The notes under the pieces are model-generated. The model ran no database searches. It saw only the letters and a list, made by a program, of their open reading frames with translations, and had not been told where the DNA came from. Both the position numbers and the translations under genes were made by a program. Shown in pieces: positions 43,176 through 54,923 of a stretch of 64,000 bases of DNA. The stretch's first letter is position 1, and every line of letters starts with the position of its first letter. Location of the stretch: NCBI GenBank assembly GCA_963693285.1, contig OY848917.1, positions 17,159,245 to 17,223,244 on the forward strand, written 5' to 3'. The stretch comes from Xestospongia muta. Taxonomy: Eukaryota > Porifera > Demospongiae > Haplosclerida > Petrosiidae.

Positions 43176-44515
43176 TATGGTACTATAGTATGGAAAGTGT
43201 ATGGTACTATTTCATCAGGAATATTAAATCGATATTGTTGTTGTACGTGTCCTCCCACCTGTTGTCTCTCTAATGTTAACAGCCTCAATTGTAACAATGG
43301 TGGATGTAATACTCGAATTCTTATATGTGCTAATCAAGGGAGTACAGCTAAGTCCTGTGTATATTCTAATATTATTAACAATGATACTGTTAATTTTGGT
43401 CAAGGAAATGTTGCAGGTGGTCTGACTAATCCGGTTCAAGTTACTGTACGAGGTCCTATACTTAATGTGAGTACATATAGAGTTAATATTATACTATAAG
43501 ATGCCTAAATAGATATTATATTTTATTTTTGTTTTATTAGCTGTGATTAAGGTTTCTATGAATTAATTTTATCTATTTGTACAAGTAATGCATGTTGATA
43601 TCATCCTTAAAGTCAACATTGCCTATAACATTACCTTAAAAATTGATACAGACTAATGTACAAGTCAACATTGAAGTCCTTGATGATAATGGAATAAACC
43701 CAAATGTTAATCCAACTCGTATTCTTGCCTCTCAAGCCTACCTACAGTTACCTCAAGTATCTGGTATTTTTAGTTCTAACACAACAGTCAATGAAGGACG
43801 TAGTAACAATGTTATATCATTATCATATGCTACTAGAATAGAGTGTGCTACAAACTACTATCAGTCAGACTGTTCTGTGTACTGTATATCAATTAATGAT
43901 AATACTGGACATTATACTTGTGATACTAATGGTAACAAGATCTGTTTACCTGGTTATACTAATACAAATAACAACTGTCTAGATGGTATGTTATGTTTCA
44001 TATAATTGATATATATTAAATTATAAAGATTTGATTACTGCAATATAATGTATTATATTGACAAAATTTTTATATATTAATTTAACACACATAGTGATAA
44101 TTTGCAATGAAGGTTGTCATCCAGTTGGTGGCCATTGTGATCGACCTGGACAATGTCAATGTAATAGTGGCTGGTCTGGCACAAATTGTAGTGTTCCTGA
44201 CTGTCCTAATGAGTGTCAAAATGGTGCTTGTAATGTACCTAATAACTGTGTCTGTAATGATGGATGGAGTGGAGTGAGCTGTACTCAACCAGTATGTCAT
44301 CAGAAATGTAGTCCAACTGGAGGATTATGTACAGCACCTGATACATGTACATGTTTTGTTAAATGGACTGGTGGACTCTGTGATGTTCAGACAGGTATGA
44401 GTTATATTTTAACAATTAGCCACCACGCATATAAGTTAAAATTTGAGACTAAATCAACTAATCATATGTGAAAGAATTACTCTACTTTTAAAATTAATTA
44501 GATATCTGATTAAGA

Positions 44516-44557
<42 letters not shown>

Positions 44558-45599
44558 ATACTATTTATTATAATATATATAGTATTAGTGTATATAAATG
44601 CAATTATGAAGAAGTTATTGAGATTGCTAAAATGAAAAGGGGCATTTGATAATAGGTCTAAGGTATATTAGTTCATATATTATACTTTATGATTATTATT
44701 TATCATAAATAGCAATAGTTTGCATAGAAGGTTGTCATCCAGTTGGTGGCTATTGTGATCAACCTGGACAATGTCAATGTAATAGTGGTTGGTCAGGTAC
44801 TAACTGTAGTGTTCCTGAATGTCCTAATGAGTGTCAAAATGGTGCTTGTAATGTACCTAATAACTGTGTCTGTAATGATGGATGGAGTGGAATGAACTGT
44901 ACTCAACCAGTATGTCATCAGGAATGTAACCCAACTGGAGGACTATGTACAGCACCTGATACATGTACATGTAATGCTGAGTGGACTGGTGGACTCTGTG
45001 ATGTTCTAATATGTCAAACAGGTATATGACATTGCATTCTTTGAAGTCTAATTACTTTTGTAGTAATTACTATATTTAAACCTTACCTATTAATTAATAA
45101 AGTAGATTTAGTTATTTCTTCTTACAGGATTATATATGCATTTTCTATTTAAATAATTATTTCAGATGTTATACTGAGTATCCATCACACATCAATTACT
45201 TATCATTTTCTAGCTTCAAGCACACCAAAAACAATAAACATAGCTGAACCTGTTGTTGGTGGTACAATTGGTTCTATTTTGTTAATAATCATTGTGGTTT
45301 TAATTTGCTGTATAACTGCTGTTGTTATTAGAAAAAGTCACAAAAGTTGCAAAACACAACAAGTTATATATGATATACCTACAGTTAAAATTCTCGAGTC
45401 AAATGAAAGCAGACAACCTAACACATCAGCTACATTGACTTCATCTACACCTCTCCCCCCACTTAATTCTGTCGTACAAACATATAATGGAGGAACTTCT
45501 TTTAATATAGAAGATAATCCAGCTTATCAATTGGCAGGTGTTGCTCATGGAAGGTGCCAGCCTAATTATGAGAATATAGGAGGCACATCCTTCAAGTAA
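43176..45599 (+). CDS. Gene F: DSL ligand with 6 EGF repeats and type 2 membrane tail, 5' end missing
   Basis: Exons about 43176-43466 (MNNL-like, lacking the YADWTLYV start), 43652-43985 (DSL, six Cys, NDNTGHYTC), 44095-44394 and 44713-45021 (three EGF repeats each) and 45214-45599 (membrane helix and tail) stay in one frame for 540 codons. No signal exon exists between gene E's stop and 43176; the sequence there is a broken copy of the 3' flank of E. Either F is a 5'-truncated pseudogene with a still intact frame, or its exons are spliced to those of gene E: E's DSL exon and F's EGF exons are all phase 1, so a read-through transcript could make a DSL ligand with six EGF repeats. Tail keeps YDIPTV, DNPAYQL, NYENI and GTSFK. 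Confidence 0.7.
44518..44560. repeat. (TA)n(TG)n microsatellite in gene F intron
   Basis: Short alternating TA run followed by TGTGTGTGTG between the two EGF exons of gene F. Confidence 0.9.
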
Positions 45600-45830
45600 T
45601 ATTGAACTTTTTAAAATTGAAACATACACTATTTGTGTTGCTTTTTGTTATTTCAATTAATGACTATAGATCTGTTTTGCTGAACTACTCAATTATATTT
45701 TGCTCTCTTTTTATTCATAAAAGCTTTTTATAGTTTTATCATAAATTTGTTACATGTTTACTTCAGTTTCAAAGTGCTTTCTTATTTACAGGAATTTTAT
45801 TTATAGTAGTGTTCCTTTAGGTCAATAATT

Positions 45831-47690
45831 ATGGCTAGTACGTCTATACTGATCTTCCTACTCCTATCATCAGTAATGGTAAATTATAATTACAATTAAT
45901 ACATTACTAAGTCTTACATTTAAATAGTAGTACTTTTGTAACAGTAGAATCTATTAAGCCGAAATTTACTTACAAATTTTCCCTTTGAAATATGCTGTTT
46001 GTATGTAAAACTACCTACTTACTACCCATCACTTCTAATGTTTTGATAAATGTTTTTTGACAAACAATAATCCAAAACATAACTCTAAAACAACAATAAT
46101 TATTAGTGACTTTTGAGGTATTGTGTTTTTACATTCCTGCACACTTCACTCTCAGGATGTAATTCACTACAATATCATGGTGACACCAATAATTATGTTA
46201 ATTAATTATGTTCAACTTAACTCCTACAATTATCCTACTAGAGTATATGGTACTAATGCAGGAGGATTAAATCGATATTGTTGTTGTACATGTCCTTCCA
46301 CCTGTTGTAGTTCAAATGTTAACAGCCTCAATTGTAACAATGGTGGATGTAATACTCGAATTCTTATATGTGCTAATCAAGGAAGTACTGCACAGTCCTG
46401 TGTGTATTCTAATATTATTAACAGTGATACTGTTAATTTTGGTCAGGGAAATGTTGAAGGTGGTCTGACTAATCCAGTTCAAGTTACTATACAGGGTCCT
46501 ATACTTAATGTGAGTTCATATAGAGTTAATATTATACTATAAGATGCCTAAATAGATATTATATCTAATTTTGTTTTATTAGCTGTGATTAAGGTTTCTA
46601 TGAATTAATTTTATCTATTTGTACAAGTAATGTATGTTGATGTCATCCTTAATGTCAATATTGCCTATTACATTACCTTAAATTGATACAGACTAATGTA
46701 CAAGTCAACATTGAAGTCCTTGATGATGATGGAGTAAGCCCAAATGTTAATCCAACTTGCATTCTTAACACTCAAGCTAACCTACAGTCACCTCAAATAT
46801 CTAGTAATTTCAGTTCTGACACAACAGTTGATGAAGATGGTAGCAATGTTATATTATTATTATATGCTACTAGAACAGAGTGTGCTACAAACTACTATCA
46901 GTTAAACTGTTCTGTGTACTGTATACCAACTAATGATAGTATTGGACATTGTATTTGTGATAATACTAGTGTTATAATTGTTTAACAATAATTAAAACTA
47001 AAACTATTTTTGTAATGGCCAAATCATTATTGTTAACAATAACAAACTGTAACTAAAATTAAACAGCCATTGATTTACAATTAATAACAAAAACTAAAAT
47101 TACACAAAAGTAGTTGTGAATTTTAGCCATTTCACACAATCAGATCAGTTAACCATACAAATATGTAAACAGTTAAACACAAACTAAAATAACAATCAAT
47201 TAACACAATGATCAAGCTGAATGGTCAAAAGAAAGTTGTGAGAGAGGCTGTCTGACTGTTCTACAAGAGGCTTTTGGAAAGGAAAGAGAGTGTCAGCCTA
47301 GTAACTGAAGACCTTGAGTGGAATGATTTACAAACTAGGACTTTTCAATTGCTGGAAATGCATGTATTGGAAAAAGAAATTGGCTAAGTGGCAATAACCT
47401 TGAAAGAGAAGTATTAATCAAAAATAACAAGGATTACTTGCATATTGTTTAGCATGTATTAATTATCTTCTTTGGTTTATTGATTCATAATAACAATAAC
47501 TAAAAATCTATTACTATAACTAAAACTAAAATTCTTGGAGTTTTTGTGAACAATTAATAACTAAAAGAATAATTATTATAAATGGTTTACAATAATAATA
47601 ACAACAACTAAAATACAAATCCATTACTTTTATAACACTAGATAATACTAATGGTAACAAGATCTGTTTACTTGTTTATACTAATAGTAG
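45831..47690 (+). pseudogene. Gene H: ligand gene broken by a hAT-like element
   Basis: Signal exon 45831-45878 follows gene F's stop by only about 230 bp and has no leader exon of its own. The second exon has lost its acceptor and first codons by a deletion near 46200 (compare 55330-55390); the rest, up to 46509, is open. The DSL exon begins at 46692 in the gene E style (VDEDGSNVILLLYATRTEC) and is split at 46966 by the element described separately; its end resumes at 47641 (DNTNGNKICL) and then runs at about 47690 into sequence like the upstream flank of gene C (31888). No EGF or tail exon is left. Confidence 0.85.
46967..47640. mobile_element. Non-autonomous hAT-like DNA transposon (674 bp)
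   Basis: Termini TAGTGTTATAA and TTATAACACTA are perfect 11-bp inverted repeats, and the flanks carry an exact 8-bp target duplication GATAATAC (46959-46966 and 47641-47648). TAG-start ends and 8-bp duplications are typical of the hAT superfamily. Subterminal ACTAAAA motifs occur many times near both ends. No transposase frame. Removing the element and one duplication leaves the DSL codons in frame (CDNTNGNK), so the host exon was probably intact when it was hit. Confidence 0.88.
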
Positions 47691-48163
47691 TAGGGTAGGT
47701 CACACACAATTATATTTGAAGATTCCAATTTGTAGTTGGAACATTTATCAAATAAAGTATCTTATAATAACAGATATCAATCAAATTATGTCTAAACCTA
47801 TTTTAATGGTAGCTATTATATGTCTATGTTTATATCATGTCATTAACTGCACTACTTAGATAGATGCTATATTCCTGTGTCATATGTCAACTCAAAACTC
47901 CTAATAGTTTACCAATGTATTAATCATGAAAGTCAATTAATGTTTTATATCAGACTTGTGCTTTATTGTTTAATGTTCAGAGTACAGGATTTAGCTAAAT
48001 GTTGTTGAATATGTTTGTATATTAAATAAATAATATTCTGGAAAGTGATGGTAGATTGCTTATTAAATGGCCAATAACTCTAAGCAATTGATTGTATATC
48101 TAAACATTGTTTATAATCATGTAATACTCTAAATATAATACTATAACATTTAGGTCAATCATT

Positions 48164-48925
48164 ATGGCTAGTACATCTATACTGATCTTCCTACTCCTAT
48201 CATCAGTAATGGTAAATTATAATTACAATTAATACATTAGTATTACATTTGAACAATAGTATTTTGTCACAGTAGAATAGTATTATTAAGCTTTTCATAA
48301 TATGTTCTACATCATTTTCAATATTATGTTCATTATTATAGATATCATATGCTGATTGGACACTTTACATTAGACTTAATATAGTAAAACCAATAAAGTG
48401 TATGGTACTTCATTCAGTCGATATTGTTGTTGTACATGTCCTTCCACCTGTTGTAGTTCAAATGTTAACAGCCTCAATTGTAACAATGGTGGATGTAATA
48501 CTCGAATTCTTATATGTGCTAATCAAGGAAGTACTGCTAAGTCCTGTGTGTATTCTAATATTACAAACAGTGATACTGTTACTTTTGGTCAGGGAAATGT
48601 TGCAGGTGGTCTGACTAATCCAGTTCAAGTTACTATATCAGGTCCATTACTTAATGTGAGTTTATAAAATATAAATAATGTCTGAAAATTTCATAGCTTG
48701 CAAGGAAGGTTGTTATCCAATTGGTGGGTATTGTGATCAATCTGGAGAATGTCAATGTAACAGTGGTTGGTCTGGTACTAACTGTAGTGTTCCTGACTGT
48801 CCTAATGAGTGTCAAAATGGTGCTTGTAATGTACCTAATAACTGTGTCTGTAATGATGGATGGAGTGGAATGAACTGTACTCAACCAGTATGTCATCAGA
48901 AATGTGTAATCCAACTGGAGGACCT
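48164..48925 (+). pseudogene. Gene I: frameshifted ligand gene without a DSL exon
   Basis: Signal exon 48164-48211 is intact. Exon 2 (48342-48655) lacks four bases after AGACTTAAT relative to genes B and C, shifting the frame before the Cys core. The DSL exon is missing: the exon 2 donor is followed after only about 40 bp by an EGF acceptor (48696). The EGF exon is normal for two repeats, then has an extra G (CAGAAATGTGTAATCC) and ends at a stray MITE end (about 48930). Confidence 0.85.
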
Positions 48926-48959
48926 ATATAATAATATAACCAATCAATTTTTACAGTGT

Positions 48960-49288
48960 ATCTCACTCTCTCATTATATAAACTGTGTTTGTAATTTTAA
49001 AAGTTAGAAGTGAACATTTTATTAACATTAAAGGTAGACACTGATATGTACCTCATAACTAAAGTAATAATCATATTGTCATTCACTTATGACACATTTT
49101 TAAATTAATAATAAGTATTTACATCAAAGTTATTGATTTTGACTACATAAATATATCCATTACTACCTAAACAATCACATGGTAGCAAAGTCTATGTAAA
49201 GATGGCCCAGATTGATTACCGAGCATTGAATCATCTCATTTTAACATGATGTCATTGACAAGTACATACTATAACCACAACAAATATT

Positions 49289-49322
<34 letters not shown>

Positions 49323-50300
49323 TTATACATATGTACAAATATATACTATAGTGCCACAATGTTGAGGTTGCTCACTGGTCTCTCATTATTTCTATTTTAA
49401 AAATCCTGGAAGCTTTATGTGAAGTAGTTTTCATAAGACATTACAGTTTGTTTGAATCTATAGGTACTACACCTGACTTGTCATAATAATATACTGCATG
49501 CACATCGCCATAAAAATGTTATGTGATATAAAATAGTTATTGTATAAGCAATAAATATTGTGAAATTTCCTTTGTACAGAAGTCATATCCAAAGATTGAG
49601 AGATTTTAAGAAGCTTACAGTCCAGACATTTTCAGGCATTTTTAGTAATTCATGACTAATTATAGAGATAGTATAGACAGCTTTTCTAAAATTAAACTAA
49701 TGCATTTTTATCTCTATATATAGACTATGTTTGTACTTTTAAAAGTTATAAGTGAACATTTTATTAACATTAAAGGTAGACACTGATACGTGCCTCATAA
49801 CTAAAGTATAAATCATATTGTCATTCATTTATGACACTTTTAAACTAATTATAAGTATTTGCATCAAAGTTATTGATTTTGACTACATTAATATATCCAT
49901 TACTACCTTAATAATCACATTGTAGCAATGCCTATGTAGAGATGGCCTATATTGATTAGCAAAAAACACTGAATATCTCAGCAAAGACACATCAAAATAT
50001 TCAACATTTGGTAAGGTTTTTTTCTACAATAGTACTGATGCAAGTGAGCTAATTTCCAGGACAAGGCAATACTTCTAAGCATCACAATATAGTTTGGCCA
50101 AATGGTTAATTTGTTTATGTTTCTGCTTCTTTTGTAGCCAACAATATCTGAGTAATCAAAAATGTTTGTCATCATTTTCTCAGTTGTAACACAATTTAGA
50201 CTGACTATGTGCTTTTCTATCTAATGTTTTGAGTGTTTTAAAAAGGAAAATAGTGATTTCATCAGTCAGTATTGAATGACATCATTTTGACATCTCTTTA
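48960..50300. repeat. Tandemly repeated intron and 3'-flank sequence
   Basis: 48975-49270 and 49700-50280 both match the gene C intron 35090-35640 (TACCTCATAACTAA..., GGTAGCAA..., TTTGTAGCCAA), and 49400-49690 matches the gene C 3' flank 37120-37400. Order and repetition show that pieces of a gene C-like gene were joined non-allelically. No coding exon is present. Confidence 0.75.
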
Positions 50301-50928
50301 GTTATTACATAACAATCCTGTCACAGCCAGTAGAGTGAAACATGTATCAACTCATATCAACCTACATCAATTGATAGTATCTAAATAATGAGCTTATACT
50401 AAATTATATTACCAATAAAATTAATCATTTATAACTATACCTTAGTAAATTAAAAATGAAAAAGTAAATAATTTGTTCTAAAAAGTCTTTATAATAAGTA
50501 TCACAGTTTGAGATCGACCAATAACACTTAAGCATTGATATTTGCACTTAAATTATTTGATGCTACATTTCTCTGGGCTGTCTGAACACTTCCTTTAAAC
50601 ACATTTGGCATTAATTAATTTAAAAAAACATTTCTAAGCAATAGAGTAAACATAAGGATGGGGCTATGTTAATCTTTTAAAAAGAAATAAAAACAAGATA
50701 GTAGGTGTGGCAGTTATATCATCCCTACATAATAGTACAGGCACACACAATGAAAGAAAGTTAACTGAAAAATGTATAGCTGTAAGATATTGGTACATTC
50801 TACCTTCACCTCTGCTATTATAGGAATGATGCAACTATTATCATATTTGTATTTCTTTGTCAAGGACTAACATTAGCCATCACTACATCTACTAAATCTT
50901 TTTTTAAAATGTTCTTATTTACACTGTA
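50300..50928. other. AT-rich spacer
   Basis: No gene or repeat family recognised apart from short matches to the gene C intron near the right end (CTAACATTAGCCATCACTAC, also at 36148). Confidence 0.55.
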
Positions 50929-50932
50929 AAAT

Positions 50933-51149
50933 TTAATATGTCATGTTAACAACTAATTTGTACATTACATGGATGGATTACTATGGAATATAGAATTCTT
51001 ATGAATTGCTCACTATATAATTTATTGGTATGTTGTACACTTACATATAAACAAATTATACAGTGAGTAATTCATAAAAATTCTAGATTCCATAGTAATC
51101 CACCAATGTAAAGTACAAATTAGTTGTTAAAATAACATATTTTTACAGT
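50933..51149. mobile_element. 217-bp fold-back MITE with TTAC target duplication and visible empty site
   Basis: ACTGTAAAA at the left and TTTTACAGT at the right; the two arms pair over about 100 bp. TTAC is duplicated at 50929-50932 and 51150-51153. The paralogous intron of gene C (36190: GTTCTTATTTACTTATG) is the empty site with a single TTAC, which fixes the element boundaries. Confidence 0.9.
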
Positions 51150-51183
51150 TTACTTATGTAGTTTAATATAATTTATTATTAAT

Positions 51184-51819
51184 AGCAATAATATGGAGAG
51201 AAGGTTGTCATCCAGTTGGAGGTTTTTGCAACCAGCTCGGACAATGTCATTGTGATAGTAGTTGGTCTGGTACTAACTGTAGTGTTCCTAACTGTCTTAA
51301 CGAGTGTCAAAATGGTGCTTGTATTTATACACTAACTGCTACTCCTGTTACATGCATGCTGTTTTATTTTGTTGTGACCATATTAGTAATTGTTGTGTTT
51401 TTGTTCTATTTCAAGGAAAAGGTGGATTAGGAGGATCAAATGAATTATTAGGAAGCTGTAATACTTCTATCATACTGGTTGCTGTACGTCATGGTATAAA
51501 TGATGAATGTAATGATAAAAGTTCTGATAGTGATAGCTGGACATTGAGTGGAATTATGGCCACAACAATTGCCAATGTGTTGCTAAATGTCATTGTTTTA
51601 ATGACTTTGTTGATGATATGTGTTTGCTACTTCATTTGTAAAATAAAGTCAACAACAACAAATAGTATGGAACTGACAAGTGAGTATATTACTAGATCAG
51701 TACAAACATTTCAACCCTATCAATTAAATGTGATATATTATTTAACGTTATGTGCATTATTGAGGGACAAATCTTTTGAGAATTATTTTTTGAGTCACAT
51801 AATGTGTAGTACAATATGA
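51184..51819 (+). pseudogene. Fragment J: broken EGF exon plus type 1 membrane tail exon
   Basis: The EGF exon from 51186 matches gene C exon 7 but its first Cys is Trp (IIWREGCHP), and it breaks off after QNGAC at about 51323. The last exon starts at 51416 and encodes the gene C-type acidic stretch, membrane helix and tail. Loss of four bases (TAAT) removes gene C's stop after YQ, so the frame runs on for about 33 residues to 51819 (YQLNVIYYLTLCALL...). No signal, MNNL or DSL exon is attached. Confidence 0.8.
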
Positions 51820-52070
51820 AGCTTTTAAAAGATGATCTATAGGATGTGCTAGCACTGAATAGTACATAAAACATGCTGAAGCATTATGTAAAGTAGTTTT
51901 CATAAGAAGTTGTAGTTTGTATGAATCTAAAGGTACTGTCCGTGACTTGTTTTAATAATATACTGCATGTACATCACTACAAAAATGTTGTGTGATATAA
52001 AATAGTTATTGTATAATCAATATAGATGTGACCGGATTAGCAAAAAGGGACCACATCTGTCAAAATATTC

Positions 52071-52222
52071 GTGACCTAATATATTTTAAAAAAAACACTG
52101 TTAAAACAGATCAAAAACAGTTTTGCATACATATAGAATGGTTATGCATATATAGCAACTGTGTGTATACAAAACTGTTTTTGAGATGTTTTAACAGTTG
52201 GTTTTTTCACAAATTAGGTCAC
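52071..52222. mobile_element. Fold-back MITE, GTGACCTAAT family
   Basis: GTGACCTAAT at the left and ATTAGGTCAC at the right; arms share CTGTTAAAACA and CAAAAACAGTTTTG. It lies in a copy of the gene C 3' flank that has no such insertion at the same place (about 37270), so it came in after the duplication. Confidence 0.75.
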
Positions 52223-52319
52223 ATATTATGAAATTATCTTTCTACAGAGTTCATATCCAATGATTGAGATGTTTCAAGAAGCTTACTGTCCAGACAGTTG
52301 CAAGCATGTTTAGTAATTC

Positions 52320-53290
52320 GTGACTAATTATAGAGATAGTATAGACAGCTTTTTATTTAGTATTTGACAACATAAAACAATTTATGCTTTACTTAAATCA
52401 TGACCACATGCATTATTTCCATTATTACAATTACAATAGTCACATAATAATCATAATAATTTTTAAGTATTTTAAAATTTTGTTTTTAGTAAAAATTTAA
52501 AATGAGGAGATACATTATCAGTTTATGGAATACACACTAAATTAAAGTTTACACTTAATTCTATTAGAGTAGTATATTAATGGGATTTGTGTACATTGAT
52601 CTATTAAGTAGGTAATGTATTATACAAAAAGAAGTAGGCAAACCTAAACCTACAACATTGACTATCCAAATCAGATAGGTGACCCAGTGTGGAGGTTTAA
52701 ATTGATGAATCTAAATTTGGAAGGAGAAAATACAGCAGAGGCTGTACAGTGAGGGACATTGGGTGTTTTGTAGAAACTCTTTTTTGTGGAAGATAAAGGA
52801 AGAAATGCTGATACTCTTTTCCCATTTTCCATTTTAACTTTTTCATACAGAAGCCCAATGGGACAGTCCAAGATCAACATAGTTTAATATTAATCCCTAC
52901 CCCTAAACCTTAAACCCTCATAATGGAGTGTTTAAGTATGTGACTAGAAGTTCAAACTGCCACACAAGGCCATACCCAATGGTCAGAATTTCCCGGTAAG
53001 CTTCTGTACATTCAACAATTATTTAAAATTTAATTAAACATAGATAATGGAGATCATTAATCTCATCATTGTCAACTATCTAAAATACCACTAATGTGTT
53101 CTCCAGTCTGTCCTAGTACATTAACTACATGCGGATATGAATATGATATTGAAGAGGAGGGAATGGAGTGTTACTCCTGTAGGTGACTATTATATGTATG
53201 TATAATACATTAATAAACTCTGTCTTGTTTTCATGTACACAATAACATACTCTAGCTCTCATATTTAACTCTCTGATCTAACATTGTTTG
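52320..53290. repeat. Second copy of the gene C 3' flank
   Basis: Matches 37380-38640 (AGAGATAGTATAGACAGC..., TATTAATGGGATTTGTGTAC..., TACTCTAGCTCTCATATT) with indels. No gene. Confidence 0.8.
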
Positions 53291-53880
53291 TTACTAAGCA
53301 ATAACTGAATGTGATGATTTCAAAGATTACCAACATGAGTCTTATATCAAATACTTGTAATTAATAGAATATATATTATACAATGCACAATTCAAGTCAT
53401 CAGGTTGGTCATGTATAGATAACTTTACTCTTAGTTACATGTATACTATGAATTAATATTCAGTTTCCTGGAACATTCTTGCTATGTAGTATTGCTTTAT
53501 GAAACATAGTCATCACATTTCCTCCTACATGTGTGAATTTCCTTGTCTCTTAGCTACACAAATATATCAAAATGTATTATGTAAACTGATAATGTGGGCA
53601 ATGTCTCAATTGATTAACAGTTACCAACTATTAATACATATATCCTATACTATCAGTTCACTTAAATAATACTCTATAATTTGTAAAAGATGTTGATCAT
53701 GTATTATGTTTTGAATAAACAAGATCAACATTATTATATAAAGATTAATTTATCAATTTATTGATCTTTCCTTTATATGTTTTGAATGTCTTATAGCTAT
53801 ACAGGACTTAACACATTACTTAAAATTAATATTGATTGTAAAAGCTAGTTTGCTAAAAGTTTAGCACACAGTCTATACAG
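53290..53880. other. AT-rich spacer
   Basis: Nothing recognisable; separates the gene C-type 3' flank from the gene G block. Confidence 0.5.
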
Positions 53881-53953
53881 CAATGTAACCTCATTAGCAC
53901 CCTCGAATAAAGTAAATTTTCTACACTATGACAATATTGGTATGTTGTTGTCA

Positions 53954-54209
53954 TACACTGTAAAAATTGATTTGAAAATTTAACCAATATATTGTTATCC
54001 AGGTTGCATATAGTAAACATAGTATGATGTAAAAGTAAACATAACACTGTTTTGATTACTAATGTACTACTATTTATTTAGCTACATAAACAGTAGTACA
54101 TTAGATATCAAAACAACGTTACATTTACTTTTTACATCATACTATGTTTGATACATGCGACCTGTATAACAATATATTGGTTAAATCAACCAATCAATTT
54201 TTACAGTGT
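53954..54209. mobile_element. Fold-back MITE, copy in the gene G block
   Basis: Same element as 39991-40246, at the same place in the duplicated block; the last base of the right end differs (AGTGTTAGCG). Confidence 0.85.
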
Positions 54210-54269
54210 TAGCGATAACGATTTTTTTCCAATTATCATCATATAACAATGTAGCAGGAATTCCGATAA

Positions 54270-54346
54270 TTGTCACGAGACCTGTCCTCTCCGTGCAAAG
54301 AATTGACACACTAGACAAGGGTTGACTACCAATAGAAGCAGAAAAG
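54270..54346 (+). promoter_or_regulatory. Predicted leader exon of gene G
   Basis: Counterpart of 40310-40382, ending GAAAAG before GTAAGA at 54347. Confidence 0.45.
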
Positions 54347-54923
54347 GTAAGAAAGACATCCACAATAGCTATGAGTAGTTTTAACTGTTGTGATAATTTA
54401 GTTAACCATTTCATTTAGGTACTGTAATAGATTTGTGTTTGTATATATATATACTAGTTATTGGCTGTAGATGAGGCACAAGATGAGGTAGATTCATCAA
54501 ATATCATATTTGTCTTGTTTCTAATATAGGAAGTCAATATAATTTATGTATTTAATAAAGACCATTATAATAACAAGCTTGACTTTAAAGTAAATATATA
54601 GTTAGACATGAATGATATAAAGAATCTTACCATTGCTTTAGAATATACAACTTTTTATATAATTAGATCATGATTCATGACACAGTAGCTTTTATTTACC
54701 AATTTAGATCATTGATATATCAAAACAATTATAGCAATGGAGTGATTTTAGGATATCTTTGCAGGCCTACATTTACTTATCAATGCTTCCATTTTGTATA
54801 ATTGGCTAGATCGCACATTACACTGCCAATAACTCTAAGTGTTTGATTGCATGCATAAGTATATAGATGTTGTTTATAATCACGTAATACTGTAATATCA
54901 CTACAACATTTAGGTCAATCATT

